Positions 9,265-18,894 of a DNA stretch of 64,000 nt are shown piece after piece. The stretch comes from CAZSMC01 sp964607755 (GTDB lineage: Bacteria > Zhuqueibacterota > Zhuqueibacteria > Residuimicrobiales > Krinioviventaceae). Under the pieces are notes generated by a model. That model was not told where the DNA came from and did not search any database. It saw only the letters and a list, made by a program, of their open reading frames with translations. The position numbers and the translations under genes are program-made. The first letter of the stretch is position 1. Every line of letters begins with the position of its first letter. The DNA is taken from positions 1 through 64,000 of the forward strand of contig CAZSMC010000009.1 of the NCBI GenBank assembly GCA_964607755.1, written 5' to 3'.

Positions 9265-10437
9265 TTAACGGTTAGCAAATATCTTGTCGACATGGCAAAA
9301 GTTAATAATTTCAAAATCGTGAATATGCTGTTCCATTTCGCTATCATAAACGACATATCCCGTTTCAATTCGATTTGGAAACAGGTTTGAGAAATATTCT
9401 AATCCTTTGAGAAAATACATGTTAAAAGTCTGTGCTGATTTGATTTCGACTGGTATGAACATATTCGCTTTTTTATAAACTATATCCACTTCATTTTGAT
9501 GATTGTCTCTAAAAAAATAAAGGTTATGATCCAGTCCCATATTATACCGTTTCTTTACCATTTCCATGATCATCATATTTTCAAATAACGCTCCACGCAA
9601 AGGATCACGAACCATCTGCTTTGGATTTTCGATGCCTAACAAGTAAGCTGCCAATCCAACATCATAAAAATAGAGTTTTGGCGTTTTTACCAACCTCTTG
9701 TTAATATTTTCATAGTATGGCTGCAATAACATTATAATGTACGAGGCTTGCAGGATAGAAATCCAGGATTTGATTGTCGGCACACTGACTCCTGTCTCAT
9801 TCGCTAAATTGCTGGCATTAAAAACATGTCCCACTCTTCCGGCGCACAAGCGGACAAATTTCTGAAACAGATTCAAGTCTTTGATATTAACCAACTGTCT
9901 GAGATCACGTTGCAGATAAGTTTCATAATACATCCGGTAAGCGATATGCGGTTCAATTGAATTTTTGTAAATACCAGGATAGAATCCATAATACAAAAAA
10001 TCATCTGAACGAAAGGATTCAACATAGCGCCCAACCTCATTTATTGAAAAAGGCAACAGCTTCATCACCGCTGTTCGACCAGCTAACGATTGAGTTAGAT
10101 CATTTAATAATGAAAACTGATTACTTCCGGTTAAGATAAATTGTCCTTTGACATCATTGACATCAACAATTTCCTGTAAATAGGACATGATGTCAGGCGC
10201 TCGTTGAATCTCATCTAATATTGCGCCATCCTCTATTCTTTGCAAAAAATGACGCGGATCACTTTGTGCTAATTCTCGGTTATCGGGGTTTTCCAAACTG
10301 ACATATTGTTTATCAGGAAAAAGTTTTTTTACGAGGGTTGTTTTGCCAGACTGTCGAGGCCCAGTAATAGTAATTACAGGAAATTGTTTACAGAGGGATA
10401 ATGTGGTTTTCTCTATGTCTCGAGCAATTATTTTCAT
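9265..10437 (-). CDS. AAA_14 / DUF4143 family ATPase
   Basis: 390 residues. The N-terminal P-loop domain has Walker A GPRQSGKTTLVKK (about 26-38) and Walker B-like GAILDEIQRAPD (about 92-103), typical of AAA_14 (PF13173). The C-terminal third is DUF4143, a nuclease-like fold region with VDIVYKKANMFIPVEIKS near 330 (D/ExK-type). These proteins are widespread in bacteria and archaea, often as recent arrivals, and their function is not settled. It is convergent with the ECF operon and preceded by a MITE-like repeat at 10528-10676, which fits an acquired gene. Confidence 0.88.
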   Translation of the reverse strand: MKIIARDIEKTTLSLCKQFPVITITGPRQSGKTTLVKKLFPDKQYVSLENPDNRELAQSDPRHFLQRIEDGAILDEIQRAPDIMSYLQEIVDVNDVKGQFILTGSNQFSLLNDLTQSLAGRTAVMKLLPFSINEVGRYVESFRSDDFLYYGFYPGIYKNSIEPHIAYRMYYETYLQRDLRQLVNIKDLNLFQKFVRLCAGRVGHVFNASNLANETGVSVPTIKSWISILQASYIIMLLQPYYENINKRLVKTPKLYFYDVGLAAYLLGIENPKQMVRDPLRGALFENMMIMEMVKKRYNMGLDHNLYFFRDNHQNEVDIVYKKANMFIPVEIKSAQTFNMYFLKGLEYFSNLFPNRIETGYVVYDSEMEQHIHDFEIINFCHVDKIFANR

Positions 10438-10527
10438 TTTTGTACAAATTTAAAATTCAACTTAAAATTTGTACAAAATTAATATTTCTTATTTACAAAA
10501 TCAAGTAAAAATATCGAATGAGTTTAT

Positions 10528-10676
10528 AACCTCAGTCACAGGTCCAACAATGGGTCACAAATGGAATACAGATCATATTATAATTTCAAATAATTTAATA
10601 TGATACAACGTCAATGCAAGAAAGAGTTGAGACCCATTGTTACTCTACCTGGAGCATCTCCACCTTTAACTGAGCT
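10528..10676. repeat. MITE-like inverted-repeat element, copy A
   Basis: The core at 10546-10642 is bounded by AACAATGGGTCACAAA and a near inverted copy (GACCCATTGTTA). Its reverse complement matches copy B (core 51614-51709) through the interior (TTATAATTTCAAA, GATACAAC) and into the flanks (ACCTCAGT upstream, TAACTGAGCT downstream). Length, AT-rich interior and terminal inverted repeats suggest a non-autonomous mobile element. No transposase is seen in the window. The rest of the gap from 10438 to 10798 shows nothing else. Confidence 0.65.
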
Positions 10677-10798
10677 ATTACGAACGAGTCCTTAAAATGA
10701 CTAACAGTGTTAATTCAACATGTTGCTAAATCTCTATTGGAGATATGGTACATACAAAAATAATAAAATTCATATATCCATTCGATTCTGAACGCTCA

Positions 10799-11161
10799 CT
10801 ACTCTCCAGTATGCTTAACATACCGCGCCACTTTATCCAGTTTACGTTGAATGAGGATGCCAATCGCCGGGGCAAAATCGTGTGCTTTGACAATTTTTTG
10901 GAATTTTTGACTAATGTCAGTGATCATATCGTCCAGCGATTTATATTCTTGCGGATTGATAGAATCAAGAATCCGGTTGAACGTATTCACGCCCAATAAT
11001 TCATTTTTAAAAAGTGTCAGGTTGTGCAGAAAAACATGATCTGTGCACTGCCGTGACTCTTTCCGCCGCTCCAGCTCTTTCATCAGATTTTCAATATCTG
11101 TTTGTAAATCTTCCAATTCGATGCGTAAAATAGAGATGTATTTCTTTTTTTGCGCTGGCAT
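10799..11161 (-). CDS. Small helical hypothetical protein
   Basis: 120 residues with a strong ribosome site (AAGGAGG, 6 bases before the ATG), so I regard it as real. The N-terminal half (ISILRIELEDLQTDIENLMKEL) is predicted coiled coil; the rest is mostly helical and charged (YKSLDDMITDISQKFQKIV). No family recognised. It stands alone between a MITE-like repeat and the divergent glgE operon. Confidence 0.6.
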   Translation of the reverse strand: MPAQKKKYISILRIELEDLQTDIENLMKELERRKESRQCTDHVFLHNLTLFKNELLGVNTFNRILDSINPQEYKSLDDMITDISQKFQKIVKAHDFAPAIGILIQRKLDKVARYVKHTGE

Positions 11162-11444
11162 AACAGCCTCCTTGCCGTAGACGGCGTTTCCACATCCTGA
11201 ATTGAAATATTTAATGTTGTGTGTTGTTTTCTATAATAACAAATATTATTTTAATTTATTCTGAACAGTTGAAAATTGCAACTTTATATTTTTCCAAATC
11301 CAGGAACCGGCTTGAGCTCTTTAATGCGGTAAAAAATGACGATAAACAGGTTTTTCTAATTTTAAGCGGATGAAAGAAATCTAATTCAATGGAACTGGCG
11401 TATTAAATATAACATTGTGCATCTCTTCAAAGAACGGAGGTATT

Positions 11445-13427
11445 GTGTCATCCAAAGGCAGAAAAAGAATTATCATTGAACATGTCACTCCTGAGGTGAA
11501 TTGCGGCCGGTTTGCCATCAAACGCGTAATCGGCGATGCAATTACTGTCCAGGCTGATGTGTTCGGAGACGGGCATGATGTGGTCCAGGCTGCGCTTGTT
11601 TATCGAAATGAAAAAGAGTCCGAGTGGCATAAATCAATTATGCAGCCGCTTCCCAACGACCGCTGGCAGGGGAGCTTTCGTGTCCAGAATATTGGCCATT
11701 ACTTTTACACAATCCAGGGTTGGATCGATCACTTTGGCACATGGAAAAAAGGATTTGCAAAGAAATATAAAGCCGGCCAGGACGTTCGCGTCGAGTTGAT
11801 GATTGCGGCTGAACTGGTCGAAAAAACAATTGAGCGCGCCTCTGATTCGGATACCAGAATAATAAAAAATTACGCATCTGTTCTCAGAGATGAAAATCCT
11901 GAAAAAGCAGCCAAAGCCGGACTGGCTGATCAATTGGAGCAGCTCATGGCCACATATCCCGAATCAGAACTGGTGTACACTTATAACCACGAACTCCGGG
12001 TTGTGGTTGATTCTCACAAAGCACTTTACAGCACGTGGTACGAGTTTTTCCCCAGATCGTTCAGCGAACAACCCGGTGCTCATGGAACATTCAAGGAATG
12101 CGAAAGGCTCATTCCCCGTATTGCAGAGATGGGATTTGATGTCATCTATTTGCCGCCCATTCACCCTATTGGGGAAACGAACAGAAAAGGACGAAACAAT
12201 TCACCGCACGCCGAGCCGGGCGAACCCGGAAGTCCGTGGGCGATCGGGTCTAAAACAGGCGGGCACAAAGCTGTCCATCCCCAGCTCGGTACAATCGATG
12301 ATTTTGAGCATTTTGTACAAGCGGCCAAAGATTATAACATCAGCGTTGCGCTGGACATCGCCTTTCAATGTTCTCCGGATCATCCCTACGTCAAAGAACA
12401 CCCGGAGTGGTTTTATTGGCGTCCTGATGGAACCATTCAATACGCAGAAAATCCGCCAAAAAAATACCAGGATGTGCTGCCACTCAACTTTGAAACCGGA
12501 CACTGGCGCGAGCTCTGGGACGAACTAAAAGATATTGCCTTGTTCTGGCTGGAAAAAGGCGTGCGTATTTTTCGAATTGACAATCCCCACACAAAGCCGT
12601 TGCCTTTCTGGGAGTGGTTGATTGCTGAAATCAAAAAAGTTGAACCTGAAGCAATTTTTCTGGCGGAAGCCTTTACCCGGCCCAAGGTCAAATACGGTCT
12701 GGCAAAATTAGGATTCTCGCAATCGTATACTTATTTCACCTGGCGGCACACCAAACAGCAGTTTATCGATTATCTGACAGAATTGACCAAAACAGAGGTT
12801 CGCGAATATTGCCGGCCGAATTTCTGGCCAAACACGCCGGATATTCTGCCGGAACATTTGCAGTTTGGCGGCCGGCCGGTTTTTATGGCGCGACTGGTAA
12901 TGGCAGCGACAATGTCTTCGAATTATGGCATTTACGGTCCGGCGTTCGAATTGTGCGTCACCGACGCTGTTCCAGGCAAGGAGGAATATCTCTATTCGGA
13001 AAAATATGAAATCAAACAGTGGCATCTGGAGCAGCCCGGGAATCTTACGGATTTTATTGCCCGTGTCAATCAAATCCGGAATGAAAATCCAGCACTGCAG
13101 GATACATTTAATATCACTTTTTATGAAACAGACAACGACTATCTTTTAGCATATGGTAAAACCAGCAGTGATTTGGAAAACATCATTGTCACGGTGATAA
13201 ATCTTGATCCTTATCACACTCAGTCCGGTTTTATCCGAATACCTGTCCAGGAACTGGACATCCCTGATGACCGGCCGTATCTGGCTCACGAGCTGCTCAG
13301 CAATGACAAATACATTTGGCAAGGTGAATGGAACTATCTCGAACTCAATCCCAAACTCGTTCCTGCTCATATTTTGCAGATACGCCGGTGCATGCGACGG
13401 GAACAGGATTTTGATTATTTCATGTAA
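11445..13427 (+). CDS. glgE: Alpha-1,4-glucan:maltose-1-phosphate maltosyltransferase (GH13_3)
   Basis: About 660 residues. It transfers maltose from maltose 1-phosphate to the non-reducing end of alpha-1,4-glucan in the cytoplasm. An N-terminal beta-domain (about 1-190) is followed by the GH13 barrel: FDVIYLPPIHPIGETNRKG near 235, nucleophile Asp in FRIDNPHTKPLPFWEW, and general acid Glu in FLAEAFTRPK. The frame is open from a TTG at 11415, but GGAGG at 11436-11440 lies 4 bases before GTG 11445, which I take as the start. First gene of an operon with treS-mak and glgB that together form the GlgE pathway. Confidence 0.93.
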   Translation: MSSKGRKRIIIEHVTPEVNCGRFAIKRVIGDAITVQADVFGDGHDVVQAALVYRNEKESEWHKSIMQPLPNDRWQGSFRVQNIGHYFYTIQGWIDHFGTWKKGFAKKYKAGQDVRVELMIAAELVEKTIERASDSDTRIIKNYASVLRDENPEKAAKAGLADQLEQLMATYPESELVYTYNHELRVVVDSHKALYSTWYEFFPRSFSEQPGAHGTFKECERLIPRIAEMGFDVIYLPPIHPIGETNRKGRNNSPHAEPGEPGSPWAIGSKTGGHKAVHPQLGTIDDFEHFVQAAKDYNISVALDIAFQCSPDHPYVKEHPEWFYWRPDGTIQYAENPPKKYQDVLPLNFETGHWRELWDELKDIALFWLEKGVRIFRIDNPHTKPLPFWEWLIAEIKKVEPEAIFLAEAFTRPKVKYGLAKLGFSQSYTYFTWRHTKQQFIDYLTELTKTEVREYCRPNFWPNTPDILPEHLQFGGRPVFMARLVMAATMSSNYGIYGPAFELCVTDAVPGKEEYLYSEKYEIKQWHLEQPGNLTDFIARVNQIRNENPALQDTFNITFYETDNDYLLAYGKTSSDLENIIVTVINLDPYHTQSGFIRIPVQELDIPDDRPYLAHELLSNDKYIWQGEWNYLELNPKLVPAHILQIRRCMRREQDFDYFM

Positions 13428-13442
13428 AAAAGGTTTGATCAC

Positions 13443-16400
13443 ATGTCTGATAAAGCACTGCTCCCAAACGACGATCCGCTGTGGTATAAAGACGCTGTCA
13501 TTTATCAATTGCACATCAAGTCCTATTATGACAGCAATGGTGACGGCATTGGCGACATCCAGGGTCTTGTGCAAAAACTGGATTATCTGGAAAGCCTGGG
13601 CATAACAGCGATCTGGCTGCTGCCCTTTTATCCTTCGCCTTTACGGGACGACGGCTATGACATTGCAAATTATTACAATATAAACCCAGATTACGGCACT
13701 CTGCGGGATTTCAAAAAACTATTGCGGGAAGCGCATCACCGGAACATCCGCGTCATTATCGAGCTGGTCATCAATCACACATCTGACCAGCATCCGTGGT
13801 TTCAAAAAGCGCGCACATCTAAACCCGGATCGGTGTGGCGCAACTTTTATGTGTGGAGCAACACACCGCATAAATATAGTGAAACTCGAATCATTTTTCA
13901 GGATTTCGAAACGTCCAACTGGACCTGGGACCCGGTCGCTAATGCGTATTACTGGCATCGTTTTTATTCGCATCAACCGGATTTGAACTTTGACAATCCG
14001 CGGGTTCAAAAAGAAATCATAAAAATTCTGGACTTTTGGCTGGACATGGGGGTAGATGGTCTGAGACTGGACGCTGTTCCTTATTTATACGAACGCGAAG
14101 GCACCAACTGCGAAAACCTGCCCGAAACCCACGACTTTCTCAAAAAGTTGCGCGCCCATGTTGACAACAAATACGAAAACCGCATGCTGCTTGCCGAAGC
14201 CAATCAATGGCCAGAAGACGCGGCAGCTTATTTTGGCGACGGCGATGAATGCCACACCGCTTTTCACTTTCCGGTTATGCCGCGGTTGTTTATGGGCTTG
14301 CAAATGGAAGACCGGTTCCCGATTACAGACATTCTCGAACAAACACCTGAAACCCCGGACATTTGCCAATGGTTCATGTTTTTGCGCAATCACGATGAAC
14401 TCACGCTAGAGATGGTTACAGATGAGGAACGCGACTTTATGTACCGCGTTTTTGTCCAGGACCCGCGAGCGAAAATTAATTTAGGTATCCGCCGCCGGCT
14501 GGCGCCGCTGTTGGATAACGATCGCCGCAAAATCGAGTTGATGAATATCCTGTTGTTTTCGCTCACCGGTACGCCGGTCATTTATTACGGCGATGAAATT
14601 GGCATGGGCGATAATTATTATTTGGGTGACCGCGACGGTGTGCGCACGCCCATGCAATGGAGTCCGGACCGTAACGGTGGTTTTTCGAGAACAAATCCGC
14701 AAAAACTTTACCTGCCGGTGATCATCGATCCGGAATATCACTATGAAGCGTTAAATGTGGAAAACCAGGAAAAAAGTCTGTCCTCGCTGCTCTGGTGGAT
14801 GCGTCATATCATTGATATGCGAAAACAGTTCAAAGCATTTGGGCGCGGTTCTCTGGAATTTCTTTATTCGGATAATCCCAAAGTGCTTGTTTTTCTCAGA
14901 GAAAATAATGATGAAAAAGTGCTTATTGTGGCGAATTTGTCAAAGCATGCCCAGGTAGCAGAGTTTACTATTAATAGTTCAGATTACGCCCCAATAGAAG
15001 TTTTTAGCCGAAATCAATTTCCTGACATTCACGCTGACACCCCGTATGTCATCATGCTCAGTCCTTATGGGTATTACTGGCTGCACCTGGAAAAAACCGC
15101 GGCTGAAACAGCAGCCGGACCGGAAGAGGGTCTCCCTGAATTGACTATCAGAAAAAGCTGGACATCCATTTTTGACAATAACCACCGCTTTGTCAAACAG
15201 GTGCTTCCTGCCTATCTGAAAACATGCCGCTGGTTTGGCAGTAAAGCGCGAAAAATAAAAAAGACCAGAATTGATAATTCCTTTTGCCTCGGCACAGGAA
15301 GTGAAGCGGCTTTTATGCTGATTGTCGATGTCCAGTTTCAGCAGGGGCCGCCAGAGTCTTACTTTTTGCCTGTCTCTTTTCTCACAGATGACAAAGCGGA
15401 ATCGTTACAGCAAGAGTTTCCACAAAGTATCATCGCTCACTTGAAAACACCTGAAAGCCTGGGAATATTATACGACAGTATTTACGACCCACTTTTCCGG
15501 CAAAATCTTTTAGAGATGATGCAGAGGCGAAAACGAGTCAAGGGCAAAGAAGGGCATCTTTACGCTTATCCGGGCCGGACTTTTAAAGCGCAGGCGGCAA
15601 AGCTGAAAAAAGAGAGGGTGTCCCGGGTCTTGCAGGCTGAGCAGAGCAACTCATCGATTTTGTATCAGGATACATTTTTTCTGAAACTCTACCGCAAACT
15701 TGAGCACGGCATCAACCCTGATCTGGAAATCGAAAAGTATCTGAGCGAAAAAACGAGTTATTCACACATTCCTGCTTTTGCCGGAGCGATCGAGTGGAAA
15801 AAATCAAGCAGCACAATATCGGTGGGACTGCTGCAAAGTTTTATTCCGAACGAAGGCGACGCCTGGTCATTTATGCTGAATGCCGTGACACGTTATTTCG
15901 AACGCGTGCTGGCACGACGCACTGAACTGGATAAAATACCCAGTCCTCCTGCTTCTTTGCTGGATATTGACGAAGAAACGCTAGCGCCTTTGTTATGGGA
16001 CCTCATTGAAGCGATGCCGCTTGAAATGACACGACTGCTGGGCAACCGAACCGGTGAACTGCACAACGCCCTGGCTCTGCCTACTGATGATCCTGATTTC
16101 AAGCCGGAGCCGTTTTCAACTCTCTATCAACGATCTTTGTATCAATCTATTCGCAATCAGGCCAGGCGAACATTGCAGAATTGCCGGCGCCGGACCGGTC
16201 AACTCTCGGAAGCGGCCAGTGATATGATGAACAGCATTGCCGAGATGGAAAGTGATATTTTAAATCAAATTCGACAAATTACCCAACGCAAAATCAAAGG
16301 TAAAAAAATCCGCATTCACGGCGATTATCATCTCGGCCAGGTTTTGCACACGGGCAAAGATTTTATCGTCATTGATTTTGAAGGCGAACCGGCGCATCCT

Positions 16401-16763
16401 TTAAGCGAACGCCGCCTGAAGCGTTCCGCCCTGCGCGATGTTGCCGGTATGGTGCGGTCGTTTCATTATGCCGCTTACAGTCCGTTGCTGCTGCCATCAA
16501 TGATCAGAGACGAAGATGCTCCGGAACTCGAATCCTGGGCGCATCTGTGGTACACCATTATGAGCGCGCTTTTTGTCAAAGGATACCGTGAGGCCGTTGC
16601 TGGCAGGGCATTCGTTCCCGAGGACCCGGACGAGTTTAAAATTCTTTTGCATGTTTTACTTTTAGAAAAAGCAATCTATGAACTGGGCTATGAATTGAAC
16701 AACCGGCCTGACTGGCTGACAATACCTGTCAAAGGTATAAACTATATTGTGAAAGGTGATTAA
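13443..16763 (+). CDS. treS: Trehalose synthase fused to maltokinase
   Basis: 1106 residues, two enzymes in one chain. Residues about 1-545 are TreS (GH13_16), which interconverts trehalose and maltose: IWLLPFYPSPLRDDGYD, nucleophile Asp in GLRLDAVPYL, acid Glu in LLAEANQWPEDA, and FLRNHDELTLEMV. Residues about 570-1106 are a maltokinase with the kinase-like motifs HGDYHLGQVL (catalytic loop) and VIDFEGEP (metal Asp). The fused enzyme converts trehalose to maltose and phosphorylates it with ATP to maltose 1-phosphate, the GlgE donor. Such fusions are known in several phyla. It starts 15 bases after glgE and its stop lies within a base of the next start. Confidence 0.94.
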   Translation: MSDKALLPNDDPLWYKDAVIYQLHIKSYYDSNGDGIGDIQGLVQKLDYLESLGITAIWLLPFYPSPLRDDGYDIANYYNINPDYGTLRDFKKLLREAHHRNIRVIIELVINHTSDQHPWFQKARTSKPGSVWRNFYVWSNTPHKYSETRIIFQDFETSNWTWDPVANAYYWHRFYSHQPDLNFDNPRVQKEIIKILDFWLDMGVDGLRLDAVPYLYEREGTNCENLPETHDFLKKLRAHVDNKYENRMLLAEANQWPEDAAAYFGDGDECHTAFHFPVMPRLFMGLQMEDRFPITDILEQTPETPDICQWFMFLRNHDELTLEMVTDEERDFMYRVFVQDPRAKINLGIRRRLAPLLDNDRRKIELMNILLFSLTGTPVIYYGDEIGMGDNYYLGDRDGVRTPMQWSPDRNGGFSRTNPQKLYLPVIIDPEYHYEALNVENQEKSLSSLLWWMRHIIDMRKQFKAFGRGSLEFLYSDNPKVLVFLRENNDEKVLIVANLSKHAQVAEFTINSSDYAPIEVFSRNQFPDIHADTPYVIMLSPYGYYWLHLEKTAAETAAGPEEGLPELTIRKSWTSIFDNNHRFVKQVLPAYLKTCRWFGSKARKIKKTRIDNSFCLGTGSEAAFMLIVDVQFQQGPPESYFLPVSFLTDDKAESLQQEFPQSIIAHLKTPESLGILYDSIYDPLFRQNLLEMMQRRKRVKGKEGHLYAYPGRTFKAQAAKLKKERVSRVLQAEQSNSSILYQDTFFLKLYRKLEHGINPDLEIEKYLSEKTSYSHIPAFAGAIEWKKSSSTISVGLLQSFIPNEGDAWSFMLNAVTRYFERVLARRTELDKIPSPPASLLDIDEETLAPLLWDLIEAMPLEMTRLLGNRTGELHNALALPTDDPDFKPEPFSTLYQRSLYQSIRNQARRTLQNCRRRTGQLSEAASDMMNSIAEMESDILNQIRQITQRKIKGKKIRIHGDYHLGQVLHTGKDFIVIDFEGEPAHPLSERRLKRSALRDVAGMVRSFHYAAYSPLLLPSMIRDEDAPELESWAHLWYTIMSALFVKGYREAVAGRAFVPEDPDEFKILLHVLLLEKAIYELGYELNNRPDWLTIPVKGINYIVKGD

Positions 16764-16764
16764 C

Positions 16765-18714
16765 GTGACGAAAAAAAGAAAACAGCCAACTGAAAAAAAT
16801 GTATACGATGATTTCAGTCTCTTGACAGAATCGGATATTTATCTCATCAAAGAAGGCAATCATCACAGACTCTACGAAAAAATGGGAGCCCACCCTACCA
16901 CTCACAATGGTCAAACCGGAACCGGTTTTGCGGTGTGGGCACCGAACGCAAATAAAGTGAGCGTGATTGGTGGTTTTAATAACTGGGAGCCAGGTTCGCA
17001 CCCGCTTGTGCAACGCAATGATGAATCCGGTATTTGGGAAGGATTTATCCCGGGAGTGAAAGAAGGAGAGGCTTATAAATATCGCATTGAATCCCGGCAT
17101 AATTACAAAGCTGACAAGGGCGATCCGTACGCGTTCTCATGGGAAGAGCCGCCGAAAACCGCATCCGTTGTCCGGTCGCTTGATTACGAATGGGGTGATG
17201 ACGACTGGATGCAAAAACGCGGTCAGCATAATGCTCTCAACCAACCGTTCGCTGTATACGAAGTGCACCTGGGTTCCTGGAAACGCGTTGTTGAAGAGCA
17301 AAACTGTCCGTTAAGCTACCGGGAACTGGCTGATGATCTTGCAGGATATGTCAGAGACATGGGATTTACGCATGTGGAGTTTTTGCCAATCATGGAACAT
17401 CCGTTTTACGGGTCGTGGGGCTATCAAACCGTGGGTTACTTTGCGCCTACAGCCCGGTACGGTTCGCCGCAGGATTTCATGGCGTTGATTGACCGCCTCC
17501 ATCAACACGATATCGGGGTTATCCTGGACTGGGTGCCGTCGCATTTTCCGAGCGACGAGCACGGTCTGGTTTATTTTGACGGCACGCATCTGTACGAGCA
17601 CTCGGATCCCAGACAGGGCTATCACCCGGACTGGAACAGCTATATTTTTAACTATGGCCGGAATGAAGTGCGTAACTTTCTTTTAAGCAGCGCGCTGTTT
17701 TGGCTGGAACATTACCACATCGACGGCATCCGCGTCGATGCTGTGGCGTCGATGCTTTATCTGGACTATTCCCGCAAACAAGGCGAATGGATACCGAACG
17801 AACACGGCGGCCGGGAAAATCTGCAGGCCATTTCGTTTCTCAGACAGTTCAATGAAGTTGTTTATCAGAATTATCCGGATGTGCAAACCATTGCCGAAGA
17901 GTCGACAGCATGGCCAATGGTCTCACGGCCCACTTATGTCGGCGGACTCGGGTTCGGCATGAAATGGAACATGGGCTGGATGCACGATGTGCTGGACTAT
18001 TTCACCCACGATCCGATCCACAGAAAGTATCACCATAACAAACTCACGTTTGGATTGTGGTATGCGTTTAATGAAAACTTTATGATCTCTATTTCACACG
18101 ATGAAGTCGTTCACGGCAAACGATCGCTTTTCAACAAAATGCCGGGTGACAAGTGGCAAAAATGCGCCAACCTGCGGTTGCTGTACGGATTCATGTACAG
18201 TCATCCCGGCAAAAAGCTGTTGTTTATGGGCAGCGATATTGCGCAAGAAACCGAGTGGAACCACGATGCCAGTCTGGACTGGCATCTTTTAGACGATCCG
18301 ACTCATCAGGGTGTCAATCGCTGGCTCAAGGAATTGAATCATTTTTATCAACAGCATCCGGCATTGTATGAAAATGATTTCAATCCGAATGGATTTGAAT
18401 GGATTGATTTTCACGATGCAGAGAGAAGCGTCGTGTGTTTTATGCGTAAAAGTCACAATAACAATGACAACCTTTTTATCATTTGCAACTTTACGCCCAT
18501 GCCGAGGGAAAATTATCGCATCGGCGTACCGCAAAAAGGCTACTGGCGCGAAGTTCTGAACAGCGATGCGCACTATTACGGTGGCGCCGGTTATGGCAAT
18601 TTAGGCGGCGTCGAGGCCATGCCGATTCCGTATTATGACCGATATCATTACTCGATGTCGCTCACATTACCGCCGCTGGGCATTTTGTTTTTGAAACGGG
18701 AGATGCCGGAATAA
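16765..18714 (+). CDS. glgB: 1,4-alpha-glucan branching enzyme (GH13_9)
   Basis: About 649 residues. It introduces alpha-1,6 branches into the glucan built by GlgE. An N-terminal CBM48 domain (FAVWAPNANKVSVIGGFNNW) precedes the barrel: nucleophile in DGIRVDAVASMLYLDYSR, acid Glu in TIAEESTAWP, and SHDEVVHGKRS. A GTG at 16756 overlaps the stop of treS, but GTG 16765 has AAAGG at a better spacing, so I chose it. It ends the operon; a triple-hairpin repeat begins 14 bases downstream and may stop transcription. Confidence 0.94.
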   Translation: MTKKRKQPTEKNVYDDFSLLTESDIYLIKEGNHHRLYEKMGAHPTTHNGQTGTGFAVWAPNANKVSVIGGFNNWEPGSHPLVQRNDESGIWEGFIPGVKEGEAYKYRIESRHNYKADKGDPYAFSWEEPPKTASVVRSLDYEWGDDDWMQKRGQHNALNQPFAVYEVHLGSWKRVVEEQNCPLSYRELADDLAGYVRDMGFTHVEFLPIMEHPFYGSWGYQTVGYFAPTARYGSPQDFMALIDRLHQHDIGVILDWVPSHFPSDEHGLVYFDGTHLYEHSDPRQGYHPDWNSYIFNYGRNEVRNFLLSSALFWLEHYHIDGIRVDAVASMLYLDYSRKQGEWIPNEHGGRENLQAISFLRQFNEVVYQNYPDVQTIAEESTAWPMVSRPTYVGGLGFGMKWNMGWMHDVLDYFTHDPIHRKYHHNKLTFGLWYAFNENFMISISHDEVVHGKRSLFNKMPGDKWQKCANLRLLYGFMYSHPGKKLLFMGSDIAQETEWNHDASLDWHLLDDPTHQGVNRWLKELNHFYQQHPALYENDFNPNGFEWIDFHDAERSVVCFMRKSHNNNDNLFIICNFTPMPRENYRIGVPQKGYWREVLNSDAHYYGGAGYGNLGGVEAMPIPYYDRYHYSMSLTLPPLGILFLKREMPE

Positions 18715-18727
18715 AAACTTGCAACAA

Positions 18728-18811
18728 CCCCGACTTAAAAGTCGGGGCTATAATATAGCCATGAGCTTTAGCTCGGGGTAAAAACGCCTTAAAATGACGG
18801 GCTTTAGCCCG
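18728..18811. repeat. Triple-hairpin REP-like element, copy 1
   Basis: Three GC-rich inverted repeats in a row: CCCCGACTTAAAAGTCGGGG (18728-18747), GAGCTTTAGCTC (18763-18774) and CGGGCTTTAGCCCG (18798-18811). The same three units occur in reverse order and orientation at 30258-30343. Lies just after glgB and before the convergent Gfo/Idh/MocA gene, a typical place for REP elements. Confidence 0.75.
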
Positions 18812-18894
18812 ATTTTATAATGCTGAAACGATTTTCTCCCAGCAGTAAGTTTTACATCAAATCGAATTCGAATACCCAAAGACAGTTTTCTGAA

